Notes: generated by a model not told the origin, from the letters alone. Positions 17,664-26,384 are shown, numbered from the stretch's first letter. The stretch is 64,000 bases of DNA from Chitinophaga sancti (GCF_034424315.1 NZ_CP139972.1:3162001-3226000), one strand, 5' to 3'. A program made the numbers and translations.

Positions 17664-17815
17664 GTTTGTATCTTTACTTTTGCAGGGAATGTGGTTCCGG
17701 AGTGCAGGAAGCGTATCCTTTGCAATGTTTGTATCCTTACTTTTGCTGGCAGGAATGTCGCCCTGGAGTGCAGGAAGCGTATCCTTTGCAATGTTTGTAT
17801 CCTTACTTTTGCCTG
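17664..17815. repeat. Tandem 63/66-bp duplication between ribD and prmC
   Basis: Copy A is 17664-17726 (63 bp), copy B 17727-17792 (66 bp) and copy C is partial from 17793. Each starts GTTTGTATC(C/T)TTACTTTTGC and A and B share GGAGTGCAGGAAGCGTATCC. Each copy carries TACTTTTG (17675-17682, 17738-17745, 17804-17811), a full match to the TAnnTTTG -7 box facing prmC. Both unit lengths are multiples of three, so the frame stays open into prmC, but the resulting Cys/Tyr-rich peptide looks non-protein-like. Confidence 0.85.
17804..17811 (+). promoter_or_regulatory. Proximal -7 box for prmC
   Basis: TACTTTTG, third copy in the tandem block, 52 bases before the prmC ATG at 17864. Confidence 0.5.
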
Positions 17816-17823
17816 CAAAAATA
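17816..17823 (-). promoter_or_regulatory. Candidate -7 box for ribD
   Basis: CAAAAATA on plus reads TATTTTTG on minus. If used, ribD has a leader of about 150 bases crossing the tandem repeats. Confidence 0.4.
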
Positions 17824-17863
17824 TCGTTTACGCCGGGAATTTCCCTTTTTTATACCACAGCTT

Positions 17864-18799
17864 ATGACCATTCAGGTTGCATTTATACAGATCATTCAGG
17901 CCCTAAGCCCCATCCATGGCGATCGGGAGGCTGCCAGTATTGCCCATATATTAATGGAGCATATCACCGGCCTTGGCAAAATGGACAGGATCGTTTATAA
18001 AGACAGGGAACTCACTGAGGATCAGGCAGATCGCTTTCAGAAAGGCCTGGATGCCCTGCTCAGGAATGAGCCGGTGCAATATGTGACAGGAACGGGCTGG
18101 TTTTATGGCATGGAACTGCAGGTGACCCCGGATGTATTGATTCCAAGACCGGAAACGGAGGAACTGGCGGAGTGGATTATTGAAGATGTGAAGAAAGCGG
18201 GCAAGCAACCAGGAAACCAGGAAACGGGGCTCGAAATGCAGGGAAGAATATTGGATACAGGTAAAAGAATTGTAACAGGATTGCACCCCAGCATCCTGGA
18301 CATTGGCACAGGCAGTGGCGCCATTCCATTAGCTATCAAGAAAAACCTCCCGTCAGCTGCTGTAAGCGCCATTGACATTAGTGCCGGCGCCCTGGAAGTG
18401 GCAAAGGCAAATGCAAAGAAATTATCACTGGATGTTAATTTTTCATTGGTGGATGTATTGGATGTAAATGCAACTGCTGCGCTACCAATATTTGATATTA
18501 TAGTAAGCAATCCTCCTTATATCTGTGAACAGGAGCGTGCCGGCATGCAGGAGCAGGTACTGGATTATGAACCCAATATTGCCTTGTTTGTACCGGATCA
18601 TGATCCCCTTCGTTTTTACCGGAGGATAGGTGAACTGGCGCAGGAGAAGTTGGCACCCGGAGGTGGATTATATTTTGAGATCAATGAGGCGTATGGAGCG
18701 GAGACTGTGAAATTGCTGGAAGAGCAGGGATATGTGGAGGTGGTACTGAAGCAGGATCTTTTTGGGAAAGACAGGATGGTGAAGGCGAAGAAACTTTAA
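17864..18799 (+). CDS. prmC: Release factor N5-glutamine methyltransferase
   Basis: 311 residues from the ATG at 17864; the 66 in-frame codons upstream are the tandem repeat and were excluded. PrmC methylates the Gln of the GGQ motif in RF1/RF2. The N-terminal helical PrmC domain (1-100, PVQYVTGTGWFYG, PRPETEELAEW) is followed by the SAM domain with LDIGTGSGAIPLAI (145-158) and the active-site NPPY (216-219). Between the two lies an unusual polar insert (about 110-142, Gln/Gly/Lys-rich) longer than in E. coli. The last codons are partly duplicated just downstream (18863-18895). Confidence 0.92.
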   Translation: MTIQVAFIQIIQALSPIHGDREAASIAHILMEHITGLGKMDRIVYKDRELTEDQADRFQKGLDALLRNEPVQYVTGTGWFYGMELQVTPDVLIPRPETEELAEWIIEDVKKAGKQPGNQETGLEMQGRILDTGKRIVTGLHPSILDIGTGSGAIPLAIKKNLPSAAVSAIDISAGALEVAKANAKKLSLDVNFSLVDVLDVNATAALPIFDIIVSNPPYICEQERAGMQEQVLDYEPNIALFVPDHDPLRFYRRIGELAQEKLAPGGGLYFEINEAYGAETVKLLEEQGYVEVVLKQDLFGKDRMVKAKKL

Positions 18800-18895
18800 G
18801 GAACGAAACTTTAAAATGAAAGGCCTTCAGGATGTAACGCTGAAAATGAAGCGTCGCGGATGGAAATTTAAAGAACGAAACCTTAAAAATGAAAT
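18790..18895. repeat. Imperfect direct repeat spanning the prmC 3' end
   Basis: A block of about 32 bases at 18790-18821 (including the prmC stop) recurs with changes at 18863-18895. Both contain two GAAACYTTAA-like units. The interval 18896-19082 shows nothing recognisable. Confidence 0.6.
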
Positions 18896-19082
18896 CCGAC
18901 GCCACCAGCTTTAACATTATCCTTTTAAAACTGCTCCTCCAATGCAGAATATTTGATACCACCAACCTACCACCTGCAGGTAGCTTAAACTAGAAATCAT
19001 TTCATAGACAGGTATTTTGAATTGATAATCAATACCTAAATGGTAATTACGATATGAGTTCTAATATTACTTCTCAACTGGC

Positions 19083-19124
19083 AAAAAAACGGCTCCGGAA
19101 CTTAATTGCTCCGGAGCCGTTTGA
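19083..19124 (-). terminator. Terminator of the exbB-exbD pair
   Basis: Perfect 13-bp stem AAACGGCTCCGGA / TCCGGAGCCGTTT (19087-19099, 19110-19122). On the minus strand it is followed by a T run. Confidence 0.9.
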
Positions 19125-19150
19125 ATTTCGTATTGGTATACATGTTAGTC

Positions 19151-19567
19151 CTAATTCGTTTCAGGCGGTTTTGTAGTCGCCAATACAACCCTGGCTCCTA
19201 TTTCACGCGCTATCTCCATAATAGACACCACATCCTCTACCGGAACTGATTTTTCTGCATTTACCACAATCGTAGGATCTACCTCTTTCGAATCCCGTGC
19301 AATGGATGCCGCCAACATCTGCTTCAGGCTTCCAAAGGCGACCTTGTTAGTACCTACAAAGAATTCTCTCTTATCATTAATGCTGACAACCACCGTCTGT
19401 TTAGACTTGGTATTGCTCTTTGCCTTTGGCAAAGTCAGCTTGATTACGTTTGGATTCGCCAATGTGGATACGATCAGGAAGAAGAGCAGCAGAATGAACA
19501 AGATGTCATTCAGCGCCCCGCTGTGCATCTCCACATGATTTTTATTTCTTCTGTTGCGTAAGTTCAT
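19151..19567 (-). CDS. exbD: ExbD/TolR family biopolymer transport protein
   Basis: 138 residues. A short cytoplasmic N-terminus is followed by one membrane helix with the conserved Asp at its start (ALNDILFILLLFFLIVSTL) and a periplasmic domain (about 50-138) ending in VVLATTKPP. With the ExbB-like partner 8 bases upstream it forms the inner-membrane proton channel that energises TonB or TolA. The family membership is clear; whether this pair serves TonB, Tol or another partner cannot be read here, though the window also encodes a TonB-dependent receptor and TonB-C proteins. Confidence 0.9.
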   Translation of the reverse strand: MNLRNRRNKNHVEMHSGALNDILFILLLFFLIVSTLANPNVIKLTLPKAKSNTKSKQTVVVSINDKREFFVGTNKVAFGSLKQMLAASIARDSKEVDPTIVVNAEKSVPVEDVVSIMEIAREIGARVVLATTKPPETN

Positions 19568-19575
19568 AAGCTTGA

Positions 19576-20292
19576 TTATCTGGTTGGCTCCTGTAAAATA
19601 TCGATAAACTCAGCAGAAGCAGCTTCCATTTTATTGATAGTCTTGTCTATCTGCGCATTCAGGAAGCTGTAGCCGATATAGGCCACCAGACCGATAATCA
19701 GACCCGTTGCAGAAGTGATCATCTTCACATAGATACCACCGGCAATTGTACCCAGGGTGATATCGGAAGTGATAGAGATATTAAAGAAGGTCTGGATCAT
19801 ACCGGCGATGGTACCCAGGAATCCGAACATAGGCGCAATACCGGAGATAATAGAAAGGATCACGAGGTTCTTTTCCATTTTATATATTTCCAGCTTACCT
19901 ACATTCTCCATAGACTTTTCAATGCTCTCGATCGGCTTACCTATACGCTGGATGCCTTTGTCGATCATACGGGCAATAGGGCTGTTAGTGTTCTTTGATA
20001 AAGAACGTGCAGCCTGGATGTTGCCATTGGAGATATGATCACGGATCATCGGCATGAAATTATCTTCCAGTTTACCAGCTTTGGAGATGGTGAGATACCT
20101 TTCTACAAAGGAGAAAACGGCGATAACAGAGAGAATCCCCAGAGGGATCATGAGTACGCCCCCCTTTGCCAGCAGGTCTAATAACCTGATATGCTGATCG
20201 GCAGCGGCAACTGCTTCGGTGCCGGCAGCCACTGTATCGGGCTTGGGCGATAATAAGGAATCCTGGAGTAATGTTACTAATCCTAAGAGCAT
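19576..20292 (-). CDS. exbB: MotA/TolQ/ExbB proton channel protein
   Basis: 238 residues. A periplasmic N-terminal tail leads to a first membrane helix (GGVLMIPLGILSVIAVFSF, about 45-63), a cytoplasmic domain (ARSLSKNTNSPIARMIDKG), then two helices of the MotA/TolQ/ExbB domain (SIISGIAPMFGFLGTIAGMI and GLIIGLVAYIGYSFL). The second helix contains the typical AP.xG.LGT pattern. It is the first gene of a two-gene operon with exbD and has its own -7 box and a downstream terminator. Confidence 0.92.
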   Translation of the reverse strand: MLLGLVTLLQDSLLSPKPDTVAAGTEAVAAADQHIRLLDLLAKGGVLMIPLGILSVIAVFSFVERYLTISKAGKLEDNFMPMIRDHISNGNIQAARSLSKNTNSPIARMIDKGIQRIGKPIESIEKSMENVGKLEIYKMEKNLVILSIISGIAPMFGFLGTIAGMIQTFFNISITSDITLGTIAGGIYVKMITSATGLIIGLVAYIGYSFLNAQIDKTINKMEAASAEFIDILQEPTR

Positions 20293-20311
20293 GAATAAAA
20301 TTTTAACCTTG

Positions 20312-20319
20312 CAAAAGTA
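20312..20319 (-). promoter_or_regulatory. -7 box for exbB-exbD
   Basis: CAAAAGTA on plus reads TACTTTTG on minus, 19 bases before the exbB ATG. Confidence 0.6.
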
Positions 20320-20490
20320 TTACATCAAATGCAACAAGCGGGGAAAGATACCAATATTATGTAAACATTTAACGTATATGTTCTTAAAATATTATCCCCA
20401 TTGTTAATGAGTAGTGAATACAATCCGGTACCTGATTGTTTCAGCAACAGGATTGCCAATCACTATCAGCGATTTCTATGCCAGATGCAA

Positions 20491-21735
20491 TCAGGCCTTC
20501 TCCTCCCACACCTGTGCAAGGTGTACAATCGTCTGCACCGCCTTCTGCATATCCTGTATGCTCACATATTCTGACTTGCCATGCAGGGCCATTTCACCCG
20601 TGAAAATATTTGGACAGGGTAATCCCATAAAGGAAAGACGGGAACCATCAGTACCACCCCGAATGATCATTTTCAGTGGCGCTACCCCTGCCCTGCGGAT
20701 CGCTTCTTCAGCATAATCAGTTACCTGCGGATGCAGGTTCAGCACCTCTTTCATATTGCGGTACTGCTCCGTAACAGTCAGTTTCGCACTGGCAGTGGGA
20801 TATTTCGCCATCACCTTATCCAGGATATTTTGCAGGAAATCTGCATGGTCTTTTAGTTTGGCAGTCACGAAATCACGCAGGATGAAATCGATCTCCGCAT
20901 GTTCTACAATACCACTTACCCTTACCGGGTGAATGAAGCCCTGGCGATCTTCGGTCATTTCCGGAGAGAGACCATCTTTAGGCAGTGCATCTACGATTTC
21001 CGCAGCTATCTTGATAGCACTCACCAGTTTATCTTTTGCGGTACCCGGGTGTACGCTCACTCCTTCGATCACGATCTTTGCAGCATCTGCACTGAAGCTC
21101 TCATCTTCCAGTGAACCCAGTTCCCCGCCATCCATTGTATAACCAAAGCTGGCCCCGAGTTTCACCATATCGAGTTTTTCCACACCGCGGCCTACTTCTT
21201 CATCAGGTGTGAAGAGGATGCGGATCCTGCCATGTTTGATCTCAGGATGTGTGATCAGGTAATGGGCAGCATCCATGATCTCTGCTACACCGGCCTTGTC
21301 ATCGGCGCCCAGCAGGGTATTGCCGGCAGCAGTGATGATATCGTCTCCTTTTTTGGAGGCAAGGTATGGGTGAAGGGCAGCTTTGATAACGGTGTTATCT
21401 TCCGGCAGTTCGATGTCGCTGCCATCATAATGCATGTGGATGATCGGCTTTACCCCTGTGCCACTGCAATCGCTGCTCGTATCCATGTGGGAGCAGAAAC
21501 AGATAACAGGAACATCTTTGGTGGTGTTAGATGGGATGGTGGCAAATACATAGCCATGTTCATCCATTTCAACATCGGAGATACCTATTTCATGCAGTTC
21601 CTGTACAAGCAGGCGACCGAGGTCCTTTTGTTTTTCTGTGGAAGGAAAACTCTTGCTCAGTGGATCTGATTGCGTATCTATCTGGACGTAGCGCAGGAAG
21701 CGCTCGGTAACGGTGTATTTGTAATTATTGAACAT
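20491..21735 (-). CDS. pepT: Peptidase T (tripeptide aminopeptidase)
   Basis: 414 residues, full length. It is an M20-family di-zinc aminopeptidase that frees N-terminal residues from tripeptides in the cytoplasm. The first zinc ligand and its Asp are in CSHMDTSSD (His83, Asp85), the bridging Asp in LLGADDKAG, the catalytic Glu pair in FTPDEEVGRG, and the C-terminal His in IRGGTDGSRLSFMG... MALHGKSEYV. The dimerisation lid lies between. It is a single gene. Its -7 box ends only four bases before the start codon, so the mRNA may be leaderless. Confidence 0.95.
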   Translation of the reverse strand: MFNNYKYTVTERFLRYVQIDTQSDPLSKSFPSTEKQKDLGRLLVQELHEIGISDVEMDEHGYVFATIPSNTTKDVPVICFCSHMDTSSDCSGTGVKPIIHMHYDGSDIELPEDNTVIKAALHPYLASKKGDDIITAAGNTLLGADDKAGVAEIMDAAHYLITHPEIKHGRIRILFTPDEEVGRGVEKLDMVKLGASFGYTMDGGELGSLEDESFSADAAKIVIEGVSVHPGTAKDKLVSAIKIAAEIVDALPKDGLSPEMTEDRQGFIHPVRVSGIVEHAEIDFILRDFVTAKLKDHADFLQNILDKVMAKYPTASAKLTVTEQYRNMKEVLNLHPQVTDYAEEAIRRAGVAPLKMIIRGGTDGSRLSFMGLPCPNIFTGEMALHGKSEYVSIQDMQKAVQTIVHLAQVWEEKA

Positions 21736-21739
21736 AGTG

Positions 21740-21747
21740 CAAACCTA
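21740..21747 (-). promoter_or_regulatory. -7 box abutting the pepT start
   Basis: CAAACCTA on plus reads TAGGTTTG on minus. It ends four bases before the pepT ATG at 21735, which would put transcription start at or near the start codon. Confidence 0.5.
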
Positions 21748-21874
21748 AGAAATAGTGAGAAAAGAGAAATGTACTATTTGACACTGAGCTTTATTGTATT
21801 TTCAGAACAAACAAACATATTTATTCTATATTAAAGAACAATAATCCAATTTAAATATATTTATTAGTTCATTT

Positions 21875-21882
21875 TATCTTTA
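21875..21882 (+). promoter_or_regulatory. Candidate -7 box for riboswitch-metE
   Basis: TATCTTTA, one mismatch to TAnnTTTG, just before the riboswitch. Confidence 0.4.
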
Positions 21883-21887
21883 TTCAT

Positions 21888-22012
21888 AGGTTTGTATAGA
21901 AATTTGTACTGCGGAATGGAACCGTGTGCAAATCACGGGCTGACGCGCAACTGTAAATGACGGTGTTCCCGTTCCAAGCCAGATACTTGTCGCAGGCAGA
22001 TATTTTTAACAT
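21888..22012 (+). promoter_or_regulatory. Cobalamin (B12) riboswitch controlling metE
   Basis: The leader contains the B12-element core in order: a GGAA-type 5' stem, GTGCAAATCACGGGCTGACG (21934-21953), the conserved GCGCAACTGTAAATGA (21945-21960 region), and the 3' AAGCCAGATAC with GCAGGC before the start codon. The pattern (AAATC, GC(C/G)CAACTGTAA, GCCAGA(T/G)AC) is diagnostic. Cobalamin binding is expected to shut down the B12-independent synthase. No terminator hairpin with T tract is seen before the ATG at 22018, so translation-level control is more likely. Confidence 0.92.
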
Positions 22013-22017
22013 TTTAA

Positions 22018-24324
22018 ATGACAGCAAGTATGCAAACCAACGTTCCCGGCTATCCGCGTATTGGTAGCAATAGAGAATTAAAGAAAGCAAACGAAGCCTA
22101 CTGGGCGGGCAGGATCTCCCTGGAGAAATTGCAGATGACAGCCCGGCAGCTTCGCCGGCAGAATTGGGAAACCCTGCGTGATGCAGGTGTTGACCTGATC
22201 CCTTCCAATGACTTTTCTTATTATGACCAGGTACTGGATATGTGTATTATGACCAATACCATTCCTGCCAGGTTTCATGGGCTGAAAGCCACACAGATCA
22301 CGGCCAGCAGCCCTGAGCTGTACTTTGGCATGGCCCGCGGATACCAAAAAAATGGGTTTGATCTCACCGCCATGGAAATGACAAAATGGTTTGATACCAA
22401 TTATCATTACCTGGTACCTGAATTTGATGGTACACAAAATTTTGAACTGGCGTATAATAAGGCCCTGGAAGAATTTGAGGAAGCAAAAGCATTGGGCATT
22501 CATACCAAACCTGTGATCATCGGGCCTGTGAGCTTTTTGCTCTTAGGTAAAATTAAAGAGGAGCCATTGCAGGTGGCAGACCTGCTGGACAAATTATTGC
22601 CTGTTTATATTTCCCTGCTGCAATCACTGGAGAAAGCTGGTGCTACCTGGATTCAGATCGATGAACCCACGCTGGTACTGGATTTAACACCACAGCAACA
22701 GGCATTGTTCCAGTATGCATATAATAAAATTGCCGCCGTTCTTTCATCTGCAAAATTGTTACTGACCACCTACTTCGGCAGCCTGCAGGATAATACTGCA
22801 TTGACTTTACAGCTACCCGTACATGCATTGCACATTGACCTGGTGAGGGCTCCGGAACAACTGGAGCGGGTATTAAACCTGATACCCAAACACCTGCAAC
22901 TCTCGCTGGGTGTAGTGAATGGCCGGAATATCTGGAAGAATAATTATGAGCAAAGTGTCGCTTTGATTGAACAAGCTATTGAGGTAATAGGTGAAGAAAG
23001 AATATTGATTGCTGCTTCCTGTTCATTGCTGCATACCCCTTATGATCTGGACCTGGAAGAGCTGACACCACAGTTTAAAAACTGGATGGCGTTTGCAAAG
23101 CAGAAGGTGTATGAAGTAGTGGATCTGGCAAAGATCCTGTCAGGTAACCAGGATCTTCTGCTTGTGAATAAAGCAGCAATGCAGGATAGGGCCACCGCTT
23201 CCATCATTCACAAACCAGCTGTAAAAGCAAGGCTGGCGGCATTGACAGCGGCAGATGCACATCGTACAAGTGAATTTACCATTCGTCAGCAGGCGCAGGA
23301 AGCTGTGTTGAAACTACCATTGTTCCCGACTACTACCATTGGTTCATTTCCACAAACTGAAGACATTCGCAAACTACGTGCAGATGTGAAGAAAGGTGTG
23401 ATCACCCGGGAGGCATATGATGTAGCGATCCGTAATGCGATTGGAGAGTCCGTGCAACTGCAGGAAAGCCTTCATATTGATGTGTTGGTGCATGGAGAAT
23501 TTGAGCGGAATGATATGGTGGAATATTTTGGAGAACAGCTGGAAGGCTTTGTGTTTACGAAGAATGGCTGGGTGCAGAGTTATGGATCTCGCTGTGTAAA
23601 ACCACCGGTTATATATGGAGATGTATCCCGCCCCCTGCCAATGACGGTAGAATGGAGTAGTTATGCACAATCGCTGACACGCAAGCCTATGAAGGGAATG
23701 CTGACAGGACCGGTCACGATTTTGCAATGGTCATTTGTGAGAGATGATCAACCCAGAGCTGATACTACTTTGCAGATTGCACTCGCTATCAGGGATGAGG
23801 TGAATGACCTGGAGAAGACGGGTATCAGGGTGATCCAGGTAGATGAACCTGCCATCAGGGAGGGCCTGCCATTGCGAAGGGCTGATTGGCCGGCGTACCT
23901 GGAATGGGCAGTAAAAGCCTTTAGGGTAGCGGTTTCCGGGGTAGAAGATGCCACGCAGATCCATACGCATATGTGTTATTCCGAGTTCAATGATATCATT
24001 GATAGTATTGCGGCAATGGATGCAGATGTGATTACAATAGAGACTTCGAGATCACAGATGGAATTGCTGGAGGTGTTTGCAACATTCAGGTATCCTTATG
24101 AAATTGGGCCTGGGGTGTATGATATACATTCGCCAAGAGTGCCTACGGTAGCGGAAATGACGGGATTGTTGGAGAAAGCGGTGCAGTTATTACCAGCGAG
24201 GAATATTTGGGTGAATCCGGATTGCGGATTGAAGACGAGGAAGTGGCCGGAGACGGAGCAGGCATTGCGGAATATGGTAACGGCTGCGGCGCAAATGAGA
24301 GTGGCGGTTCAACAAGTGGTTTGA
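22018..24324 (+). CDS. metE: Cobalamin-independent methionine synthase
   Basis: 768 residues, full length. It transfers the methyl group of 5-methyltetrahydropteroyl-triglutamate to homocysteine to make methionine, in the cytoplasm. Two homologous barrels are present: an N-terminal one (GYPRIGSNRELKKANEAYW) and a catalytic C-terminal one with FPTTTIGSFPQT, HGEFERNDMVEYFGE, the zinc ligands in HTHMCYSEF and the Cys in NPDCGLKTR. The B12 riboswitch directly upstream explains its regulation: it is made when cobalamin is scarce. That implies the organism also has, or once had, a B12-dependent MetH. Confidence 0.97.
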   Translation: MTASMQTNVPGYPRIGSNRELKKANEAYWAGRISLEKLQMTARQLRRQNWETLRDAGVDLIPSNDFSYYDQVLDMCIMTNTIPARFHGLKATQITASSPELYFGMARGYQKNGFDLTAMEMTKWFDTNYHYLVPEFDGTQNFELAYNKALEEFEEAKALGIHTKPVIIGPVSFLLLGKIKEEPLQVADLLDKLLPVYISLLQSLEKAGATWIQIDEPTLVLDLTPQQQALFQYAYNKIAAVLSSAKLLLTTYFGSLQDNTALTLQLPVHALHIDLVRAPEQLERVLNLIPKHLQLSLGVVNGRNIWKNNYEQSVALIEQAIEVIGEERILIAASCSLLHTPYDLDLEELTPQFKNWMAFAKQKVYEVVDLAKILSGNQDLLLVNKAAMQDRATASIIHKPAVKARLAALTAADAHRTSEFTIRQQAQEAVLKLPLFPTTTIGSFPQTEDIRKLRADVKKGVITREAYDVAIRNAIGESVQLQESLHIDVLVHGEFERNDMVEYFGEQLEGFVFTKNGWVQSYGSRCVKPPVIYGDVSRPLPMTVEWSSYAQSLTRKPMKGMLTGPVTILQWSFVRDDQPRADTTLQIALAIRDEVNDLEKTGIRVIQVDEPAIREGLPLRRADWPAYLEWAVKAFRVAVSGVEDATQIHTHMCYSEFNDIIDSIAAMDADVITIETSRSQMELLEVFATFRYPYEIGPGVYDIHSPRVPTVAEMTGLLEKAVQLLPARNIWVNPDCGLKTRKWPETEQALRNMVTAAAQMRVAVQQVV

Positions 24325-24346
24325 TGTCATTTCGTATCTTTATGAA

Positions 24347-24556
24347 ATGGCAGAACATGAAACCGTCAGCTGTCCACGCTGCAACAAAGCATTTGAATGC
24401 CGGGTCGGATCTATTCTTCGCTGCCAATGCCAGGAGGTAACGCTGAATGAGGAAGAACGTATCTACATCGCTGAACACTATGCCGGTTGCCTTTGTGCAT
24501 CCTGCATGCAGGTGATGAAAGAGCAATACAGACTGGAACAATTGCAGAAGCGATAA
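24347..24556 (+). CDS. Small cysteine-rich CWC family protein
   Basis: 69 residues, starting 22 bases after metE. Six cysteines are arranged as CPRC (9,12), C18, CQC (26,28) and CLCASC (49,51,54), with Trp replaced by other residues. This matches the cysteine-rich CWC family of small probable zinc-binding proteins, whose function is unknown. Proximity to metE suggests readthrough cotranscription under the same riboswitch, though no functional tie to methionine synthesis is established. Confidence 0.7.
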   Translation: MAEHETVSCPRCNKAFECRVGSILRCQCQEVTLNEEERIYIAEHYAGCLCASCMQVMKEQYRLEQLQKR

Positions 24557-24607
24557 ACCAACATCCGGAGCCGGAAGGCGTATAAAAACAACCGACACCC
24601 GTATAAA

Positions 24608-24641
24608 AAAAGGGTGTTTACCACAAAGTAAACACCCTTTT
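24608..24641. terminator. Bidirectional terminator
   Basis: Perfect 14-bp stem AAAAGGGTGTTTAC / GTAAACACCCTTTT with loop CACAAA, between the CWC gene and the convergent FKBP gene. Confidence 0.9.
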
Positions 24642-24657
24642 AATTGAATATCCTTGA

Positions 24658-25086
24658 TTAAACGATCTCTACTAATTCAATATCAAAGACTAAAGGCTCT
24701 CCAGCCAGCGGATGGTTTGCATCCAGGGTGATGAATTCGGTGCTGATAGCAGCAACCTTTACAGGGAATACCTGACCTTGTGGATTGCTCATCTGCAATT
24801 CCATACCTACCTGAGGATTTAAATCAGCTGGTATATTCTCTTTAGGGAAATCCATGATCAGTTCATCGTTTTTAGGACCGTAGGCCTCTTCAACCGGAAT
24901 GTTCAAAGTCTTTTTCTCGCCTACTTTCATATCCACCACACCGTTGTCGAAGCCTTTAATAACCATACCGGCACCAACCTCAAATTCCAGCGGGTCTCTG
25001 CCTTCGGAAGAATCAAAAGTAGTTCCGTTAGTCAGACGGCCATGATAATGCACGCGCACCTTATCTCCGTTTTTAACTGCTTGCAT
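24658..25086 (-). CDS. SlyD-like FKBP-type peptidyl-prolyl isomerase
   Basis: 142 residues. The FKBP core (VRVHYHGRLTNGTTFDSSEG, GAGMVIKGFDNGVVDMKVGEK) is interrupted by an insert-in-flap domain (about 65-125, AYGPKNDELIMDFPKENIP), the SlyD arrangement. It acts as a cytoplasmic folding helper and chaperone. The His-rich metal-binding tail of E. coli SlyD is absent; the protein ends at LVFDIELVEIV. It is a single gene with a terminator downstream. Confidence 0.9.
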   Translation of the reverse strand: MQAVKNGDKVRVHYHGRLTNGTTFDSSEGRDPLEFEVGAGMVIKGFDNGVVDMKVGEKKTLNIPVEEAYGPKNDELIMDFPKENIPADLNPQVGMELQMSNPQGQVFPVKVAAISTEFITLDANHPLAGEPLVFDIELVEIV

Positions 25087-25207
25087 AAAAATAATTTGTT
25101 AAGTGTTTAGGAAATTTATTACCTGCAAGGTAAGAAAAATGATTAATGTGCCAAGTGTTCGGGCGCATTCTGTCTGCATGGCAGCAAAATAACCTTTTTA
25201 AATTTAT

Positions 25208-25215
25208 TACTTTTG
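25208..25215 (+). promoter_or_regulatory. -7 box abutting the namZ start
   Basis: TACTTTTG, full consensus, ending five bases before the ATG at 25221. It supports that start and predicts a leaderless or near-leaderless mRNA. Confidence 0.5.
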
Positions 25216-25220
25216 ATCTC

Positions 25221-26384
25221 ATGTATAAACTCCTCCTTTCCATCCTTATTTCGTGTTCCCTCCTGCTGCCGGCAAAGGCCCAGGTCATCACAGGGGCAAC
25301 CCGGACCGCGGCATATCTTCCCCTGCTCAAAGGCAAAAGAGTTGCCCTGCTGGTCAACCAGACAGCCACTATCGGGAATACGCATCTCGTAGATTCATTA
25401 TTGAAACTCAAGGTCAATATTCAGAAGATCTTTAGCCCGGAGCACGGCTTCAGAGGTAAAGCAGATGCGGGTGAAAAAGTAGGGAATAGCAAAGATGCCG
25501 CGACCGGTCTCACCATTGTTTCCCTCTATGGCAAACATCGTAAGGCCGATGCCAATGACCTCAAAGATGTGGATATCCTCCTCTTTGATATCCAGGATGT
25601 AGGCACCCGCTTTTATACTTACATTTCCTCCCTGCAGGAACTGATGGAGTCTGCTGCTGAAAATAATAAACCACTCATCATTCTGGACAGACCCAATCCC
25701 AATGGTCACTACGTAGATGGCCCGGTACTGGATACTGCCCTGCGTTCTTTTGTAGGCATGCAGCCTGTTCCTATCGTACACGGTATGACTGTAGGTGAGT
25801 ATGCACAATTACTGAATGGGGAGAAATGGCTGAAGAACGGCGTGCAGTGTAAACTAACCGTGATCAAATGCCAGCAATATGATCATCATACCTATTACCA
25901 GCTGCCGGTAAAACCTTCTCCTAACCTGCCCAACATGGCATCTATTTACCTCTATCCCAGCATGTGCCTTTTTGAAGGTACTGCGCTGAGCCTGGGCCGT
26001 GGTACAGACCTCCCTTTCCAGGTTTATGGTAGTCCGGAGTTTCCAAAGGCCCTGTACTCATTTACCCCACACAGCACTGAGGGAGCAAAAGAACCTCCCC
26101 TGAAAGATGTAACTTGCTACGGCTACAACCTGACTGGCACTCCTGAAGAGAGCAGGGCCAAAATGAACAAGCAGGTACAACTGAAATGGCTCATTCAGGC
26201 TTATCAAATGTTCCCGAACAAGGATAAATTCTTTATCAGCAGCTTTAACAGGTTGGCAGGGAATACTACCTTGCAGCAGCAAATTAAACAGGGTATGAGC
26301 GAAGCTGCTATCCGTCAGAGCTGGGAACCGGCTTTGAATCATTTTAAAACTATCAGGAAGAAATATTTACTATATGCAGAGTGA
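25221..26384 (+). CDS. namZ: Exo-beta-N-acetylmuramidase NamZ (DUF1343)
   Basis: 387 residues from the ATG at 25221 (the 25 in-frame codons upstream lie in the promoter). A signal peptide (MYKLLLSILISCSLLLPAKAQ) exports it. The family releases terminal N-acetylmuramic acid from peptidoglycan fragments. Visible conserved blocks are KRVALLVNQTATIG, FSPEHGFRGKADAG, DVDILLFDIQDVGTRFYTYI, LDRPNPNGHYVDGP, VPIVHGMTVGEYA and FEGTALSLGRGTDLPFQ. It overlaps the fmt start by 11 bases. A role in periplasmic cell-wall recycling or turnover is expected. Confidence 0.92.
   Translation: MYKLLLSILISCSLLLPAKAQVITGATRTAAYLPLLKGKRVALLVNQTATIGNTHLVDSLLKLKVNIQKIFSPEHGFRGKADAGEKVGNSKDAATGLTIVSLYGKHRKADANDLKDVDILLFDIQDVGTRFYTYISSLQELMESAAENNKPLIILDRPNPNGHYVDGPVLDTALRSFVGMQPVPIVHGMTVGEYAQLLNGEKWLKNGVQCKLTVIKCQQYDHHTYYQLPVKPSPNLPNMASIYLYPSMCLFEGTALSLGRGTDLPFQVYGSPEFPKALYSFTPHSTEGAKEPPLKDVTCYGYNLTGTPEESRAKMNKQVQLKWLIQAYQMFPNKDKFFISSFNRLAGNTTLQQQIKQGMSEAAIRQSWEPALNHFKTIRKKYLLYAE

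Noticed and set aside
17658..17830. FMN riboswitch before ribD
   Set aside because: None of the RFN-element consensus blocks are present.
17666..17863. N-terminal extension of PrmC through the tandem repeat
   Set aside because: Cys/Tyr-rich repeat unlike any PrmC; the family starts near residue 67, and promoter boxes lie inside the extension.
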